Assembly (NCBI GenBank): GCA_900552395.1
Contig: URZJ01000013.1
Span: forward strand, 1-18,076
Source: an uncultured Collinsella sp.
Lineage (GTDB): Bacteria; Actinomycetota; Coriobacteriia; Coriobacteriales; Coriobacteriaceae
Direction of reading: 5' to 3'
DNA: 18,076 bases
Shown piece after piece: positions 7,371-13,361 of the stretch. The notes beneath the pieces are model-generated. The model did no database searches. It had not been told where the DNA came from and was given only the letters and a program-made list of their open reading frames with translations. Positions within the stretch are counted from its first letter, which is position 1. Each line of letters begins with the position of its first letter. The position numbers and the translations under genes were made by a program.

Positions 7371-8405
7371 CTATTCGATGCCGTACAGACGCTGGGCCGT
7401 CTCGCCCAGCATGAGGCGCTTGGCCTCGTCGCTCACCGGCGCCGCGTTGACGCAGGCCACGCCTTCTGTGAGCCACTCGCGCCTAACCGGGTAGCTCGTG
7501 CCAAAGACGATGTGGTCGGCACCGAGCACCTCCACGGCGCACGAGAGCAGCGTGGGGCCCCAGGGCTGGGCGTGCGACATGTCAAAGAAAATGTTCTTCT
7601 CCAGGCGCACCGAGACGGTCTCGGTGTCTACCTGGAAGCGGCCGGACGCATCCGGGCGCTTGGGACCGTGCGGCAGGAGCATCTCCTTAAAGGCAAAGTA
7701 GGCGCCACCGAGCATGGAATGAACCATGCGCACGTTGGGGTAGCGTTCGAAGAAGTCGCCAAAAATCTCGCGGCCGATGGCCGTGGTCTGGTCCACGCAG
7801 CGGCCGTAGGAGCGGCGCAGGTTGTCGTAGGCCAAAAGCGAGGCGTTCTCCACCGGCACGGGCACATGGTGCACGTAGGCCGTCACGCCGCGCTCGTTGA
7901 GGTGCTCAAAGAAGCTCGCATAGACAGGGTCATCCAGATAGCGCTCGCCGTAGTGGGCGCAGAGCTGCACGCCGGCAAAGCCCTCGTCCAAGCGACGATC
8001 GAGCTCGGCGAGGTTGGCCTTGGTGCCAAAGGGAGGCACGGCAACGAGCGGGATCAGGCGGCCATCCGAGGCCGCGGCGTCTGCCGCCATGCCATCGTTA
8101 AAGCGGCGGCACATGTCGAGCGACATCCACTCATGGCAGCCTGGGAGCTTGAGGATGGCCTTGTCCACGCCGGCCTCGTCCATATCGGCCAGGCGCTTGG
8201 CCAGAGTGTAGTCGCCCTGGATGTAGTTGAGGCCCGGGGCGCCTGAGGGCTTCTCGATTACAATCTGGCGCTTGCCAGCAGGGTTTACGGCAACGCGCCC
8301 CTCGGTGTTGTACTCACGGGGAACCTCGGAGAGAAACTGCTCGCATAGGGCATCATCAGTAAAGATACGCTCGTCGAACCAGTAGGAATTTGCATCGATA
8401 ATCAT
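7371..8405 (-). CDS. Amidohydrolase family 2 protein lacking usual metal ligands
   Basis: A 344-residue TIM-barrel protein of the amidohydrolase-2 family (PF04909), which includes ACMSD and gamma-resorcylate decarboxylase. Framework motifs are AGVDKAIL, the YVHHVP strand (His179/His180), RMVHSMLGGAYF (His229) and GADHIVFGTSYP near the C-terminus. The N-terminal metal motif, normally DxHxH, reads DANSYWF, so both histidines are gone. The usual metal Asp in FGxDYP is Ser304. The protein may be metal-independent, bind metal differently or be non-catalytic. The ATG at 8405 has a weak AAAGGCGGA upstream; the longer start at 8495 would lie upstream of the predicted promoter and is rejected. It is the first gene of the operon running to the PTS gene. 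Confidence 0.8.
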   Translation of the reverse strand: MIIDANSYWFDERIFTDDALCEQFLSEVPREYNTEGRVAVNPAGKRQIVIEKPSGAPGLNYIQGDYTLAKRLADMDEAGVDKAILKLPGCHEWMSLDMCRRFNDGMAADAAASDGRLIPLVAVPPFGTKANLAELDRRLDEGFAGVQLCAHYGERYLDDPVYASFFEHLNERGVTAYVHHVPVPVENASLLAYDNLRRSYGRCVDQTTAIGREIFGDFFERYPNVRMVHSMLGGAYFAFKEMLLPHGPKRPDASGRFQVDTETVSVRLEKNIFFDMSHAQPWGPTLLSCAVEVLGADHIVFGTSYPVRREWLTEGVACVNAAPVSDEAKRLMLGETAQRLYGIE

Positions 8406-8438
8406 GGGTTGGGTCCGCCTTTCGCTTTTGACACCGTC

Positions 8439-8468
8439 ATTGTAAAAAGCGAAGGCACGGGATATCAA
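8439..8468 (-). promoter_or_regulatory. Sigma70-type promoter of the amidohydrolase/ceramidase-like/PTS operon
   Basis: On the minus strand TTGATA (8468-8463) and TACAAT (8444-8439) are 18 bases apart, close to consensus. Initiation is expected near 8432, leaving a leader of about 27 bases before the ATG at 8405. No terminator lies between it and the gene. Confidence 0.65.
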
Positions 8469-8503
8469 TTCCAGTTGAGAGCGCTTGTATTCCAAACTGG
8501 AAT
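8468..8503 (-). promoter_or_regulatory. Putative LysR-type operator (T-N11-A box) with a second half-site
   Basis: ATTCCA-AAC-TGGAAT (8489-8503) is a perfect inverted repeat and contains TTCCA-N3-TGGAA, fitting the T-N11-A rule. It is centred about 64 bases upstream of the predicted start, the usual LysR recognition position. A repeated half-site, ATTCCAGTT (8468-8476), abuts the -35 box, the usual activation-site position. The convergent LysR gene at 2373-3269 is the candidate regulator. Confidence 0.5.
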
Positions 8504-8524
8504 AGGATTTACCGTTCGCACGGA

Positions 8525-8555
8525 ATGTGACAAAGGGACTGTCCCTTTGTCACAT
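8525..8555. repeat. 31-bp palindrome (ATGTGACAAAGGGAC family), copy 2, overlapping the ATPase stop
   Basis: Perfect 15-base arms around one T, identical to 2145-2175. On the minus strand its first six bases, ATG TGA, are the last Met codon and the stop codon of the ATPase gene. It could act as a terminator, but it has no U tract. Confidence 0.9.
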
Positions 8556-9866
8556 CCGGACAATCTTGTTTCTCAACAAGAAGTCGACCGCTCCTACGAT
8601 TCTGATGCCATCGATGTCTGTTGGATGCTCACCATCCCTGACGATCAGGATCTTCTCGTACGAATCAGGGATTTTTCCCAGCGTGTCTAGTTTGAGCGGT
8701 CGCAGCTCGCGCTCTCTGGTCGCCTCGGCATCGATCCGTTCGGTAACCTGGATATATTTACGGTCCGATCCCTCGCCGATTGCGACAAAGTCGATTTCCC
8801 CCGCGCGCAGATGGCCGCAAAACACTTCGTATCCTTCAAAGACAAGCTGGTTGTAGATAACGTTCTCGAGCATCCTTCCGCTATCGCTGCCTCTATATCC
8901 GTCAAGATAGCTGCGGATTCCCGTATCGGCTATGTAATATTTACCGCCTGTCTTGAGAAGCTCCCGCCCCTTGACGTCATACCTTTTTACCTTGGTAAAC
9001 AGGTACGTCTCTTCCAGAGCGTCAATATACGCCGACACCGTCGATGCGTTGGTCTTACCGCCCGATGATTCGTTGAGCGTCCCTACGATTTTGTTGACCG
9101 AGGTTTGATTGGAGATGTTGTCTGCCAGATACGCACAGAGCCGCTCGAGAACGTCGCGCTTGGTGATAGCTCCGCGACCTCTACGCGTCGCGCGCAATAG
9201 GATATCGCGCGCGACAATCGTCTGATAGAGGCTGCGGATGTAGTCGCGGCACGGTTCGCGTCTCGGCTCGTCATGAGCCAGAAACGGCATGCCGCCATAG
9301 GTTATGTACTGCTCGAGCACGGTGTTTGAATTAAGGCGATCGCCCGTCTTGGAAACGAGCTCGGCCCTCTCGCCAAGCCCTTCGGCGACGACCGCATCAA
9401 TCGAGCGAAAATCAAGATACTCGCCAAACGTGAGCGGCTGCATCTTGACCTCGATATACCGGCCCGAGATAAGCGTTGCAAGCTCGCTCGATAGCAAAAA
9501 GGCATTGGAGCCCGTGACATAGATATCGCACGGCAAATCAATTCGAAGCGAGTTAACCGCCTTTTCCCAGCCCTCGACATTCTGGAGCTCGTCAAAGAAT
9601 AGATAGGGGCGATCGACACCGTCAACGCGCTCCCGAACCATGCGATAAAACGTCAGGTAATCTGTAATCCCCGCATACTCTAGAGATTCCATCTTAAAGG
9701 TCAGCAAACGCTCGGCCGGCACCCCCTGTTGCGCCAGGTGCTCCCTCATCATGTCCAATAACGTGGATTTGCCGCAACGGCGTATACCCGTCACGATTTT
9801 GATGAGGTCGGTATCCTGAAAAGCAATGAGTCGATCGAGATAGCGGCTTCGGCGAACGATGTTCAT
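8550..9866 (-). CDS. AAA_14 / DUF4143 family ATP-binding protein
   Basis: A 438-residue protein with an N-terminal AAA_14 P-loop ATPase domain: Walker A GIRRCGKST (27-35, Lys33), Walker B YLFFDELQN (Asp92, Glu93), and a TGSNAFLLS sensor-like strand near 118-126. A winged-helix-like middle follows (about 235-300). The C-terminal DUF4143 domain contains AGEIDFVAI (Glu357, Asp359) and YIQV, reminiscent of PD-(D/E)XK nuclease folds but with Gln373 in place of the usual Lys. The family is widespread in anaerobes and its role is not established. The ATG is set by AGGGAG five bases upstream. Two inverted repeats lie 34-106 bases upstream, and its stop codon falls inside a palindromic repeat. Confidence 0.9.
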   Translation of the reverse strand: MNIVRRSRYLDRLIAFQDTDLIKIVTGIRRCGKSTLLDMMREHLAQQGVPAERLLTFKMESLEYAGITDYLTFYRMVRERVDGVDRPYLFFDELQNVEGWEKAVNSLRIDLPCDIYVTGSNAFLLSSELATLISGRYIEVKMQPLTFGEYLDFRSIDAVVAEGLGERAELVSKTGDRLNSNTVLEQYITYGGMPFLAHDEPRREPCRDYIRSLYQTIVARDILLRATRRGRGAITKRDVLERLCAYLADNISNQTSVNKIVGTLNESSGGKTNASTVSAYIDALEETYLFTKVKRYDVKGRELLKTGGKYYIADTGIRSYLDGYRGSDSGRMLENVIYNQLVFEGYEVFCGHLRAGEIDFVAIGEGSDRKYIQVTERIDAEATRERELRPLKLDTLGKIPDSYEKILIVRDGEHPTDIDGIRIVGAVDFLLRNKIVRM

Positions 9867-9899
9867 AGAGTCTCCCTAGCGCCCATCCAGACATGAAAA

Positions 9900-9932
9900 C
9901 TTATAAACTTGCATTATTTGCAAGTTTATAAG
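9900..9932. repeat. Inverted repeat upstream of the ATPase gene, unit 1
   Basis: CTTATAAACTTGCA (9900-9913), a five-base loop TTATT, then the perfect complement (9919-9932). It is AT-rich and lies in the 5' region of the ATPase gene. Together with unit 2 it forms a tandem pair of period 40. Confidence 0.9.
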
Positions 9933-9939
9933 ATGCCAC

Positions 9940-9972
9940 CTTAGAAACTTGCAGATTTTGCAAGTTTCTAAG
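9940..9972. repeat. Inverted repeat upstream of the ATPase gene, unit 2
   Basis: CTTAGAAACTTGCA (9940-9953), loop GATTT, then the perfect complement (9959-9972). It differs from unit 1 by one base in each arm, T to G and A to C, so the pairing is preserved. This suggests selection for the palindrome, either as a dimer-protein binding site or as a folded nucleic acid. Confidence 0.9.
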
Positions 9973-9984
9973 AAATGGGCGTGG

Positions 9985-10015
9985 ATGTGACAAAGGGATC
10001 GTCCCCTTGTCACAT
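9985..10015. repeat. 31-bp palindrome family, copy 3, overlapping the MerR stop
   Basis: The arms are ATGTGACAAAGGGAT and GTCCCCTTGTCACAT, with a mismatch ten bases in and another at the centre. On the minus strand ATG TGA again forms the last Met codon and stop of the MerR gene. With copy 2 it brackets the ATPase gene and its upstream repeats. Confidence 0.85.
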
Positions 10016-10879
10016 CTGGAGGGCGACGGGGATTTGGATGCAGCAGAAGTCCTCTTGGTGGGACTCGTCGTAGCTCGTGGTATCGAGGTAGCAGAAGTCA
10101 AAGGCGTTGCCGATGGGTTGAAGCGCGTGCTTGTCCATGCAGGCCACGATGGCACGGATACCCTCGGGCTCATACGGCATGCCCCAGCGGCTCATGCACA
10201 GATACGTGCCCTCGGGCAGCACCTCGACGCCAATCTCTGCCAGCTCGGCAGGATCGCTCGGCAGCATTTCCTCGGCACCGCGCGGCAGCACGGCAAAAGA
10301 GCCGGCACCGGCGATGGGGTCATCGGAATGCAACGCCTCTCGACGCAGCATGGCACCCCAACCGCGCATGGGGCGTGTGCCCGTCAGTGCACGCATGCGC
10401 AGAATTGCCCGCATGAGCGTGGGGTGCAGCATCGCGCGACCGCGCTCGATATCGGCCGGGAACTCCTCAAAGACCACGTAGCGGGGCTCAAATTGCTTGA
10501 GCTCCGGCCTGCCCTCGCGCTCGCGCCAGTAAACCGCCTCGTCGTAAAAGCTCAGACGCTCCTGTACGCTCGCGCGTTCGGCTTTGAGCCCGGCAATCTG
10601 CTCGTCGAGCGCCTGTACCCGCAAGCGCAGGTGCTCGGTCATCTCGCCAATGTCGAACGTCGAGGTCAGACGGTCGATCTCGTCGAGCTCAAGCCCCAGG
10701 TCGCGCAACATGCAGATCAGACGCATAAGCGGGATCTGCGTGGGCGAATAGAAACGGTAGCCCTTCTCGTTAACCACGGCGGGCTTAAACAGACCGATCT
10801 TGTCGTAGTAGATGAGCGTTTGACGCGAAACGTTAAACAGGCTCGCCATCTCGCTAATCGCATACATGCCCGTCTGCAT
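10010..10879 (-). CDS. MerR-family transcriptional regulator with GyrI-like effector domain
   Basis: A 289-residue regulator. The N-terminal MerR helix-turn-helix reads YAISEMASLFNVSRQTLIYYDKIGLFKP, followed by the wing GYRFYSPTQIPLMRLICMLRDLG (about residues 6-62). A dimerising coiled coil (about 75-115) leads to a C-terminal domain resembling GyrI/AraC effector-binding domains (about 130-289). Such regulators sense hydrophobic or cationic small molecules. The ATG at 10879 follows GGGAGG closely; a second ATG four codons later is possible. It lies 80 bases after the ubiX-type gene on the same strand, with a hairpin between. It could regulate the decarboxylase cluster, but no shared site proves this. 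Its last codon and stop lie in a repeat. Confidence 0.88.
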   Translation of the reverse strand: MQTGMYAISEMASLFNVSRQTLIYYDKIGLFKPAVVNEKGYRFYSPTQIPLMRLICMLRDLGLELDEIDRLTSTFDIGEMTEHLRLRVQALDEQIAGLKAERASVQERLSFYDEAVYWREREGRPELKQFEPRYVVFEEFPADIERGRAMLHPTLMRAILRMRALTGTRPMRGWGAMLRREALHSDDPIAGAGSFAVLPRGAEEMLPSDPAELAEIGVEVLPEGTYLCMSRWGMPYEPEGIRAIVACMDKHALQPIGNAFDFCYLDTTSYDESHQEDFCCIQIPVALQM

Positions 10880-10899
10880 GGGTCCTCCCGACACACCAA

Positions 10900-10927
10900 A
10901 GCCCGCCGCCCACAGGGGCAGCGGGCT
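10900..10927 (-). terminator. Terminator-like hairpin after ubiX
   Basis: AGCCCGC (10900-10906) pairs with GCGGGCT (10921-10927), extended inward past one mismatch by GCCC/GGGC around a four-base loop. On the minus strand it is followed by TTT. It begins 33 bases after the ubiX stop codon and ends about 20 bases before the MerR start, so it could also affect MerR translation. Confidence 0.6.
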
Positions 10928-10959
10928 CAAACACTACTCGTATCCTACCCTAAAAGCGC

Positions 10960-11538
10960 CTATGACCAGCGCTTATAGTTTGAACATGACACGCCGACGG
11001 CCTCGAGCGCCTTGGCGGCGATGTGGTGCACCGCGTCATCGAGCGTGGCGGGGCCGTTGTAAAACGTGAGCACGGGCGGCATGAGCATGACACCCGGCAC
11101 GCGCGCCAGGCGCGCCATGTTGTCGACGTGAATGGCGCTGAAGGGCGTCTCGCGCACCATGAGCACCAGGCGGCGCTGCTCCTTCATCTGCACGTCGGCC
11201 GCGCGCAGCAACAGGTTTTCGCTGTAGCCGCTCGCGATGCCGGCGAGCGTCTTCATGGAGCAGGGCGCCACGATCATGCCGTCGACCGGATAGGTACCGC
11301 TTGCGATGGCGGCGCCGATGTTCTTGTTGTCGTAGACCACATCGGCGTGCGCGGCAAACTCGTCGAGCGTCATGCCGAGCTCCTGCTCGATGGTGATCTC
11401 TCCCCCGCGCGTGACGACAAGCGCCGACTCGGCACCGGCCTGGCGCAGGCATTTGAGGCACTCAAGGCCCAGTGCGGCGCCGCTGGCGCCAGACACGCCA
11501 ACGACAACGCGACGGGGACGGACAGAAGACTCAGGCAT
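10960..11538 (-). CDS. ubiX: UbiX/Pad1-type flavin prenyltransferase (LpdB-like)
   Basis: A 192-residue flavoprotein of the UbiX family, which joins a dimethylallyl group to FMN to make prenylated FMN, the cofactor of UbiD decarboxylases. Family motifs are GVSGASGAALG (14-24), the flavin/phosphate region APCSMKTLAGIASGYSENL (91-109), LVLMVRETPFSAIH with Arg129-Glu130 (124-137), and MPPVLTFYNGP near 153-163. Length is normal. TAAGGAG sets the ATG. It is the last gene of the decarboxylase cluster, 189 bases after the UbiD-type gene, with a long hairpin in that gap. It supplies cofactor to the adjacent decarboxylase, by established family knowledge. Confidence 0.94.
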   Translation of the reverse strand: MPESSVRPRRVVVGVSGASGAALGLECLKCLRQAGAESALVVTRGGEITIEQELGMTLDEFAAHADVVYDNKNIGAAIASGTYPVDGMIVAPCSMKTLAGIASGYSENLLLRAADVQMKEQRRLVLMVRETPFSAIHVDNMARLARVPGVMLMPPVLTFYNGPATLDDAVHHIAAKALEAVGVSCSNYKRWS

Positions 11539-11609
11539 AACAACTCCTTAAAATCCATAGCTATCGGTCTGATTGACATCGCTTAACAGGCTCCGTCAGC
11601 GAGACGGTC

Positions 11610-11695
11610 CCAAGTGCCCCAGGTCGCCGCGAAAGAGGAGCGACGCGTACTTCTGTACGCGAGCGACGGCTTGAGCGGCGAGATGGGGCGCTTGG
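11610..11695 (-). repeat. Long coaxial hairpin between the ubiD-type gene and ubiX
   Basis: The outer arms 11610-11630 and 11675-11695 pair over 21 positions with three mismatches. The inner arms CGCGTAC (11644-11650) and GTACGCG (11655-11661) are perfect around a TTCT loop. Both pairs share the same centre, 11652.5, so the 86 bases fold as one interrupted rod. It lies in the transcribed spacer about 70-155 bases before the ubiX start. There is no U tract. It may be an RNA-processing or stability element, or a palindromic repeat insertion. Confidence 0.75.
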
Positions 11696-11700
11696 GGCCG

Positions 11701-11740
11701 GCGCAGCGTCGACCGGTGCGGCGTTTGTTAAAACGCCGCA
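11701..11740 (-). repeat. Repeat with a hairpin whose loop holds the UbiD-type stop codon
   Basis: TGCGGCGTTT (11717-11726) pairs perfectly with AAACGCCGCA (11731-11740) around GTTA. Read on the minus strand the loop is TAAC, and TAA is the stop codon of the decarboxylase gene. The neighbouring 11701-11717 is identical to 52-68, beside a related hairpin at the end of the epimerase gene. Confidence 0.75.
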
Positions 11741-13218
11741 ATCTCCTTGGCCCACTTATCTGTATCGATCTCCATGAACTGCGAGCGGATGAAGTTCTTC
11801 TTGAGGTTGAACGGGACCGTGCAGTCGAAGATGGCCTTGCAGGCGATGCCATGCTCGCGGATCGAAGGGTCGAACGCGGGGTCGTTGGACGGATCGAGCA
11901 CGTGGCAGTGGCAACCGGGGATGGTGATGAGGTCCACGTCGGCCTGGAAGCGCGTGGTCATGGCCCACATCACGTCGCTCATATCGAAGATATCGACATC
12001 CTCGTCAACAAGGATGACGTGCTTGAGCTCGGAGAATGCCGAGAAGGCGAGCATGGCGGCGTTGCGCTGACGGCCCTCGTCATTTTTGCTCGACTTCTTG
12101 AACTGCATGATGGCAACGAACTTGCCGCCGCCGCAGGGGGCAGCGTGGACGTTGAGCAGGCGGCCCGGGATGGCGGTCTCGACCATCTTGTAGATGGATG
12201 CCTCGGTGGGGATGCCGGCCATGGACACGTGCTCGTGCGAGGGACCGATGCAGCTCTCCATGATGGGATTGACGCGCGTGGTGACGGCGGTGATCTTGAT
12301 CACCGGGCAGACCTTGGCGCCACCGGTGTAGCCGGGGAACTCGGGCATGGCGTAGCCGTGGCCGTTGACGTCCTCGTTGATGGTCTCGTCGTGCATGAGG
12401 TAGCCCTCGAGCACATACTCGGCATTGGCGATGCACTTCTGCGGAACGGTGACGCAGTCGGCAAGCTCGACGGCGTGGCCGCGCAGGGCGCCGGCGATCT
12501 GCAGCTCGTTAAAGCCGAGCGGCGTGGTGGGCGCCTCGAAGCCACAGCACATGTACACGGCGGGGTCCAGGCCGATGGAGATGGAGATGGGCATGTCCTC
12601 GCCGCGCTGGCAGTACTCGTCAAAGAACGCGCCCAGGTGACGGCTACCCGGAGTGATCCACATGGCGAGCTTGTCCTTGTCGACGCAGGAGAAGCGGTGG
12701 ATGGTCACGTCGGACTGGGAGCCGTCGGGGCTCGTGCCGTAGGCGAGGCCCATGGTGATGTAGGGGCCGCCGTCGACGGGCGTGTTGGTGGGAGCGGGGA
12801 CGATCTTGCGCAGGTCAAAGCCCTCGTCGGTCGCCTTGCACACGACCTCCTGGCAGTCGACATGCTTGCCCTCGGCGATCTGCTCGGGCGCGATCAGGTT
12901 CTCGAAGCGCTTGCCGATTTCGAGGCCCAGGTGCTCCTCGTCCAGGTCGAGCAGGGCGGCAACGCGCTTGCGGCTGGCAAGCATGCCGATGCAGACCTTG
13001 GCGTCGTCAAAGCCCTTGACGTTGTTGAAGACCATCGCCGGACCCTCTTTGGTCGGACGCATAACGGTGCCGCCGGCACCGACGTGGCGATAGACGCCCG
13101 AGACCTCGGCATCGGGATCGACCTGGGTGTCGGTCTCGAGCAGCTGGCCCGGCATCTTGCGCAAAAAGTCGAGTGCGGAGCGCAGGTCGTGGATCTGGGA
13201 AGCATCGGTAGTGGACAT
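11728..13218 (-). CDS. lpdC: UbiD-family aromatic acid decarboxylase, LpdC-like (gallate/protocatechuate type)
   Basis: A 496-residue prFMN-dependent decarboxylase. It resembles the large subunit of Lactiplantibacillus gallate decarboxylase more than the E. coli ubiquinone enzyme: VDPDAEVSGVYRHVGAGG (33-50), EGPAMVFNNVKGF (58-70) and ILVDEDVDIFDMSDV (402-416). Cofactor and catalytic regions are PAPTNTPVDGGPYIT (141-155), VTIHRF with Arg175, and AEYVLEGYL with Glu267 and Glu271, matching the Arg-Glu-Glu network of UbiD enzymes. The ATG at 13218 follows AAAGGAG; the upstream extension is arginine-rich and rejected. The likely reaction is non-oxidative decarboxylation of a hydroxybenzoate to a phenol. 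The exact substrate is not determinable here. It lies between its transporter and ubiX. The stop codon lies in a hairpin loop. Confidence 0.92.
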   Translation of the reverse strand: MSTTDASQIHDLRSALDFLRKMPGQLLETDTQVDPDAEVSGVYRHVGAGGTVMRPTKEGPAMVFNNVKGFDDAKVCIGMLASRKRVAALLDLDEEHLGLEIGKRFENLIAPEQIAEGKHVDCQEVVCKATDEGFDLRKIVPAPTNTPVDGGPYITMGLAYGTSPDGSQSDVTIHRFSCVDKDKLAMWITPGSRHLGAFFDEYCQRGEDMPISISIGLDPAVYMCCGFEAPTTPLGFNELQIAGALRGHAVELADCVTVPQKCIANAEYVLEGYLMHDETINEDVNGHGYAMPEFPGYTGGAKVCPVIKITAVTTRVNPIMESCIGPSHEHVSMAGIPTEASIYKMVETAIPGRLLNVHAAPCGGGKFVAIMQFKKSSKNDEGRQRNAAMLAFSAFSELKHVILVDEDVDIFDMSDVMWAMTTRFQADVDLITIPGCHCHVLDPSNDPAFDPSIREHGIACKAIFDCTVPFNLKKNFIRSQFMEIDTDKWAKEIAAF

Positions 13219-13240
13219 AGCATGCTCCTTTCGGGAGAGC

Positions 13241-13266
13241 GCCCGGCGGCGAGGATGCCGCCGGGC
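13241..13266 (-). promoter_or_regulatory. GC hairpin immediately upstream of the UbiD-type ribosome binding site
   Basis: GCCCGGCGGC (13241-13250) pairs perfectly with 13257-13266 around a six-base loop. It ends about 22 bases before the ATG and about 9 bases before AAAGGAG. It has no U tract, so a role in RNA stability or translation is more likely than termination. The remaining 13267-13361 holds imperfect repeats of TAAGCGGTCGAG and TAAGCAGCCGAG right after the transporter stop. Confidence 0.65.
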
Positions 13267-13361
13267 TGGGTAACGTAGTGGGGCCGCGGCGCTCATAGAT
13301 GGGACGCTCGGCCACTCGCAGTTCGAGCACTCGGCTGCTTACAGCCCAAGCGCTCGACCGC

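Noticed and set aside
7330..7476. A 49-residue N-terminal extension of ceramidase-like paralogue B
   Set aside because: It is arginine-rich, overlaps the upstream gene end, and a strong ribosome binding site precedes the ATG at 7329.
11614..13278. A 554-codon open frame on the plus strand opposite the UbiD-type gene
   Set aside because: The minus strand encodes a full-length LpdC-like protein with catalytic motifs; the opposite frame is a codon-bias shadow rich in Gly, Ala, Val and His.
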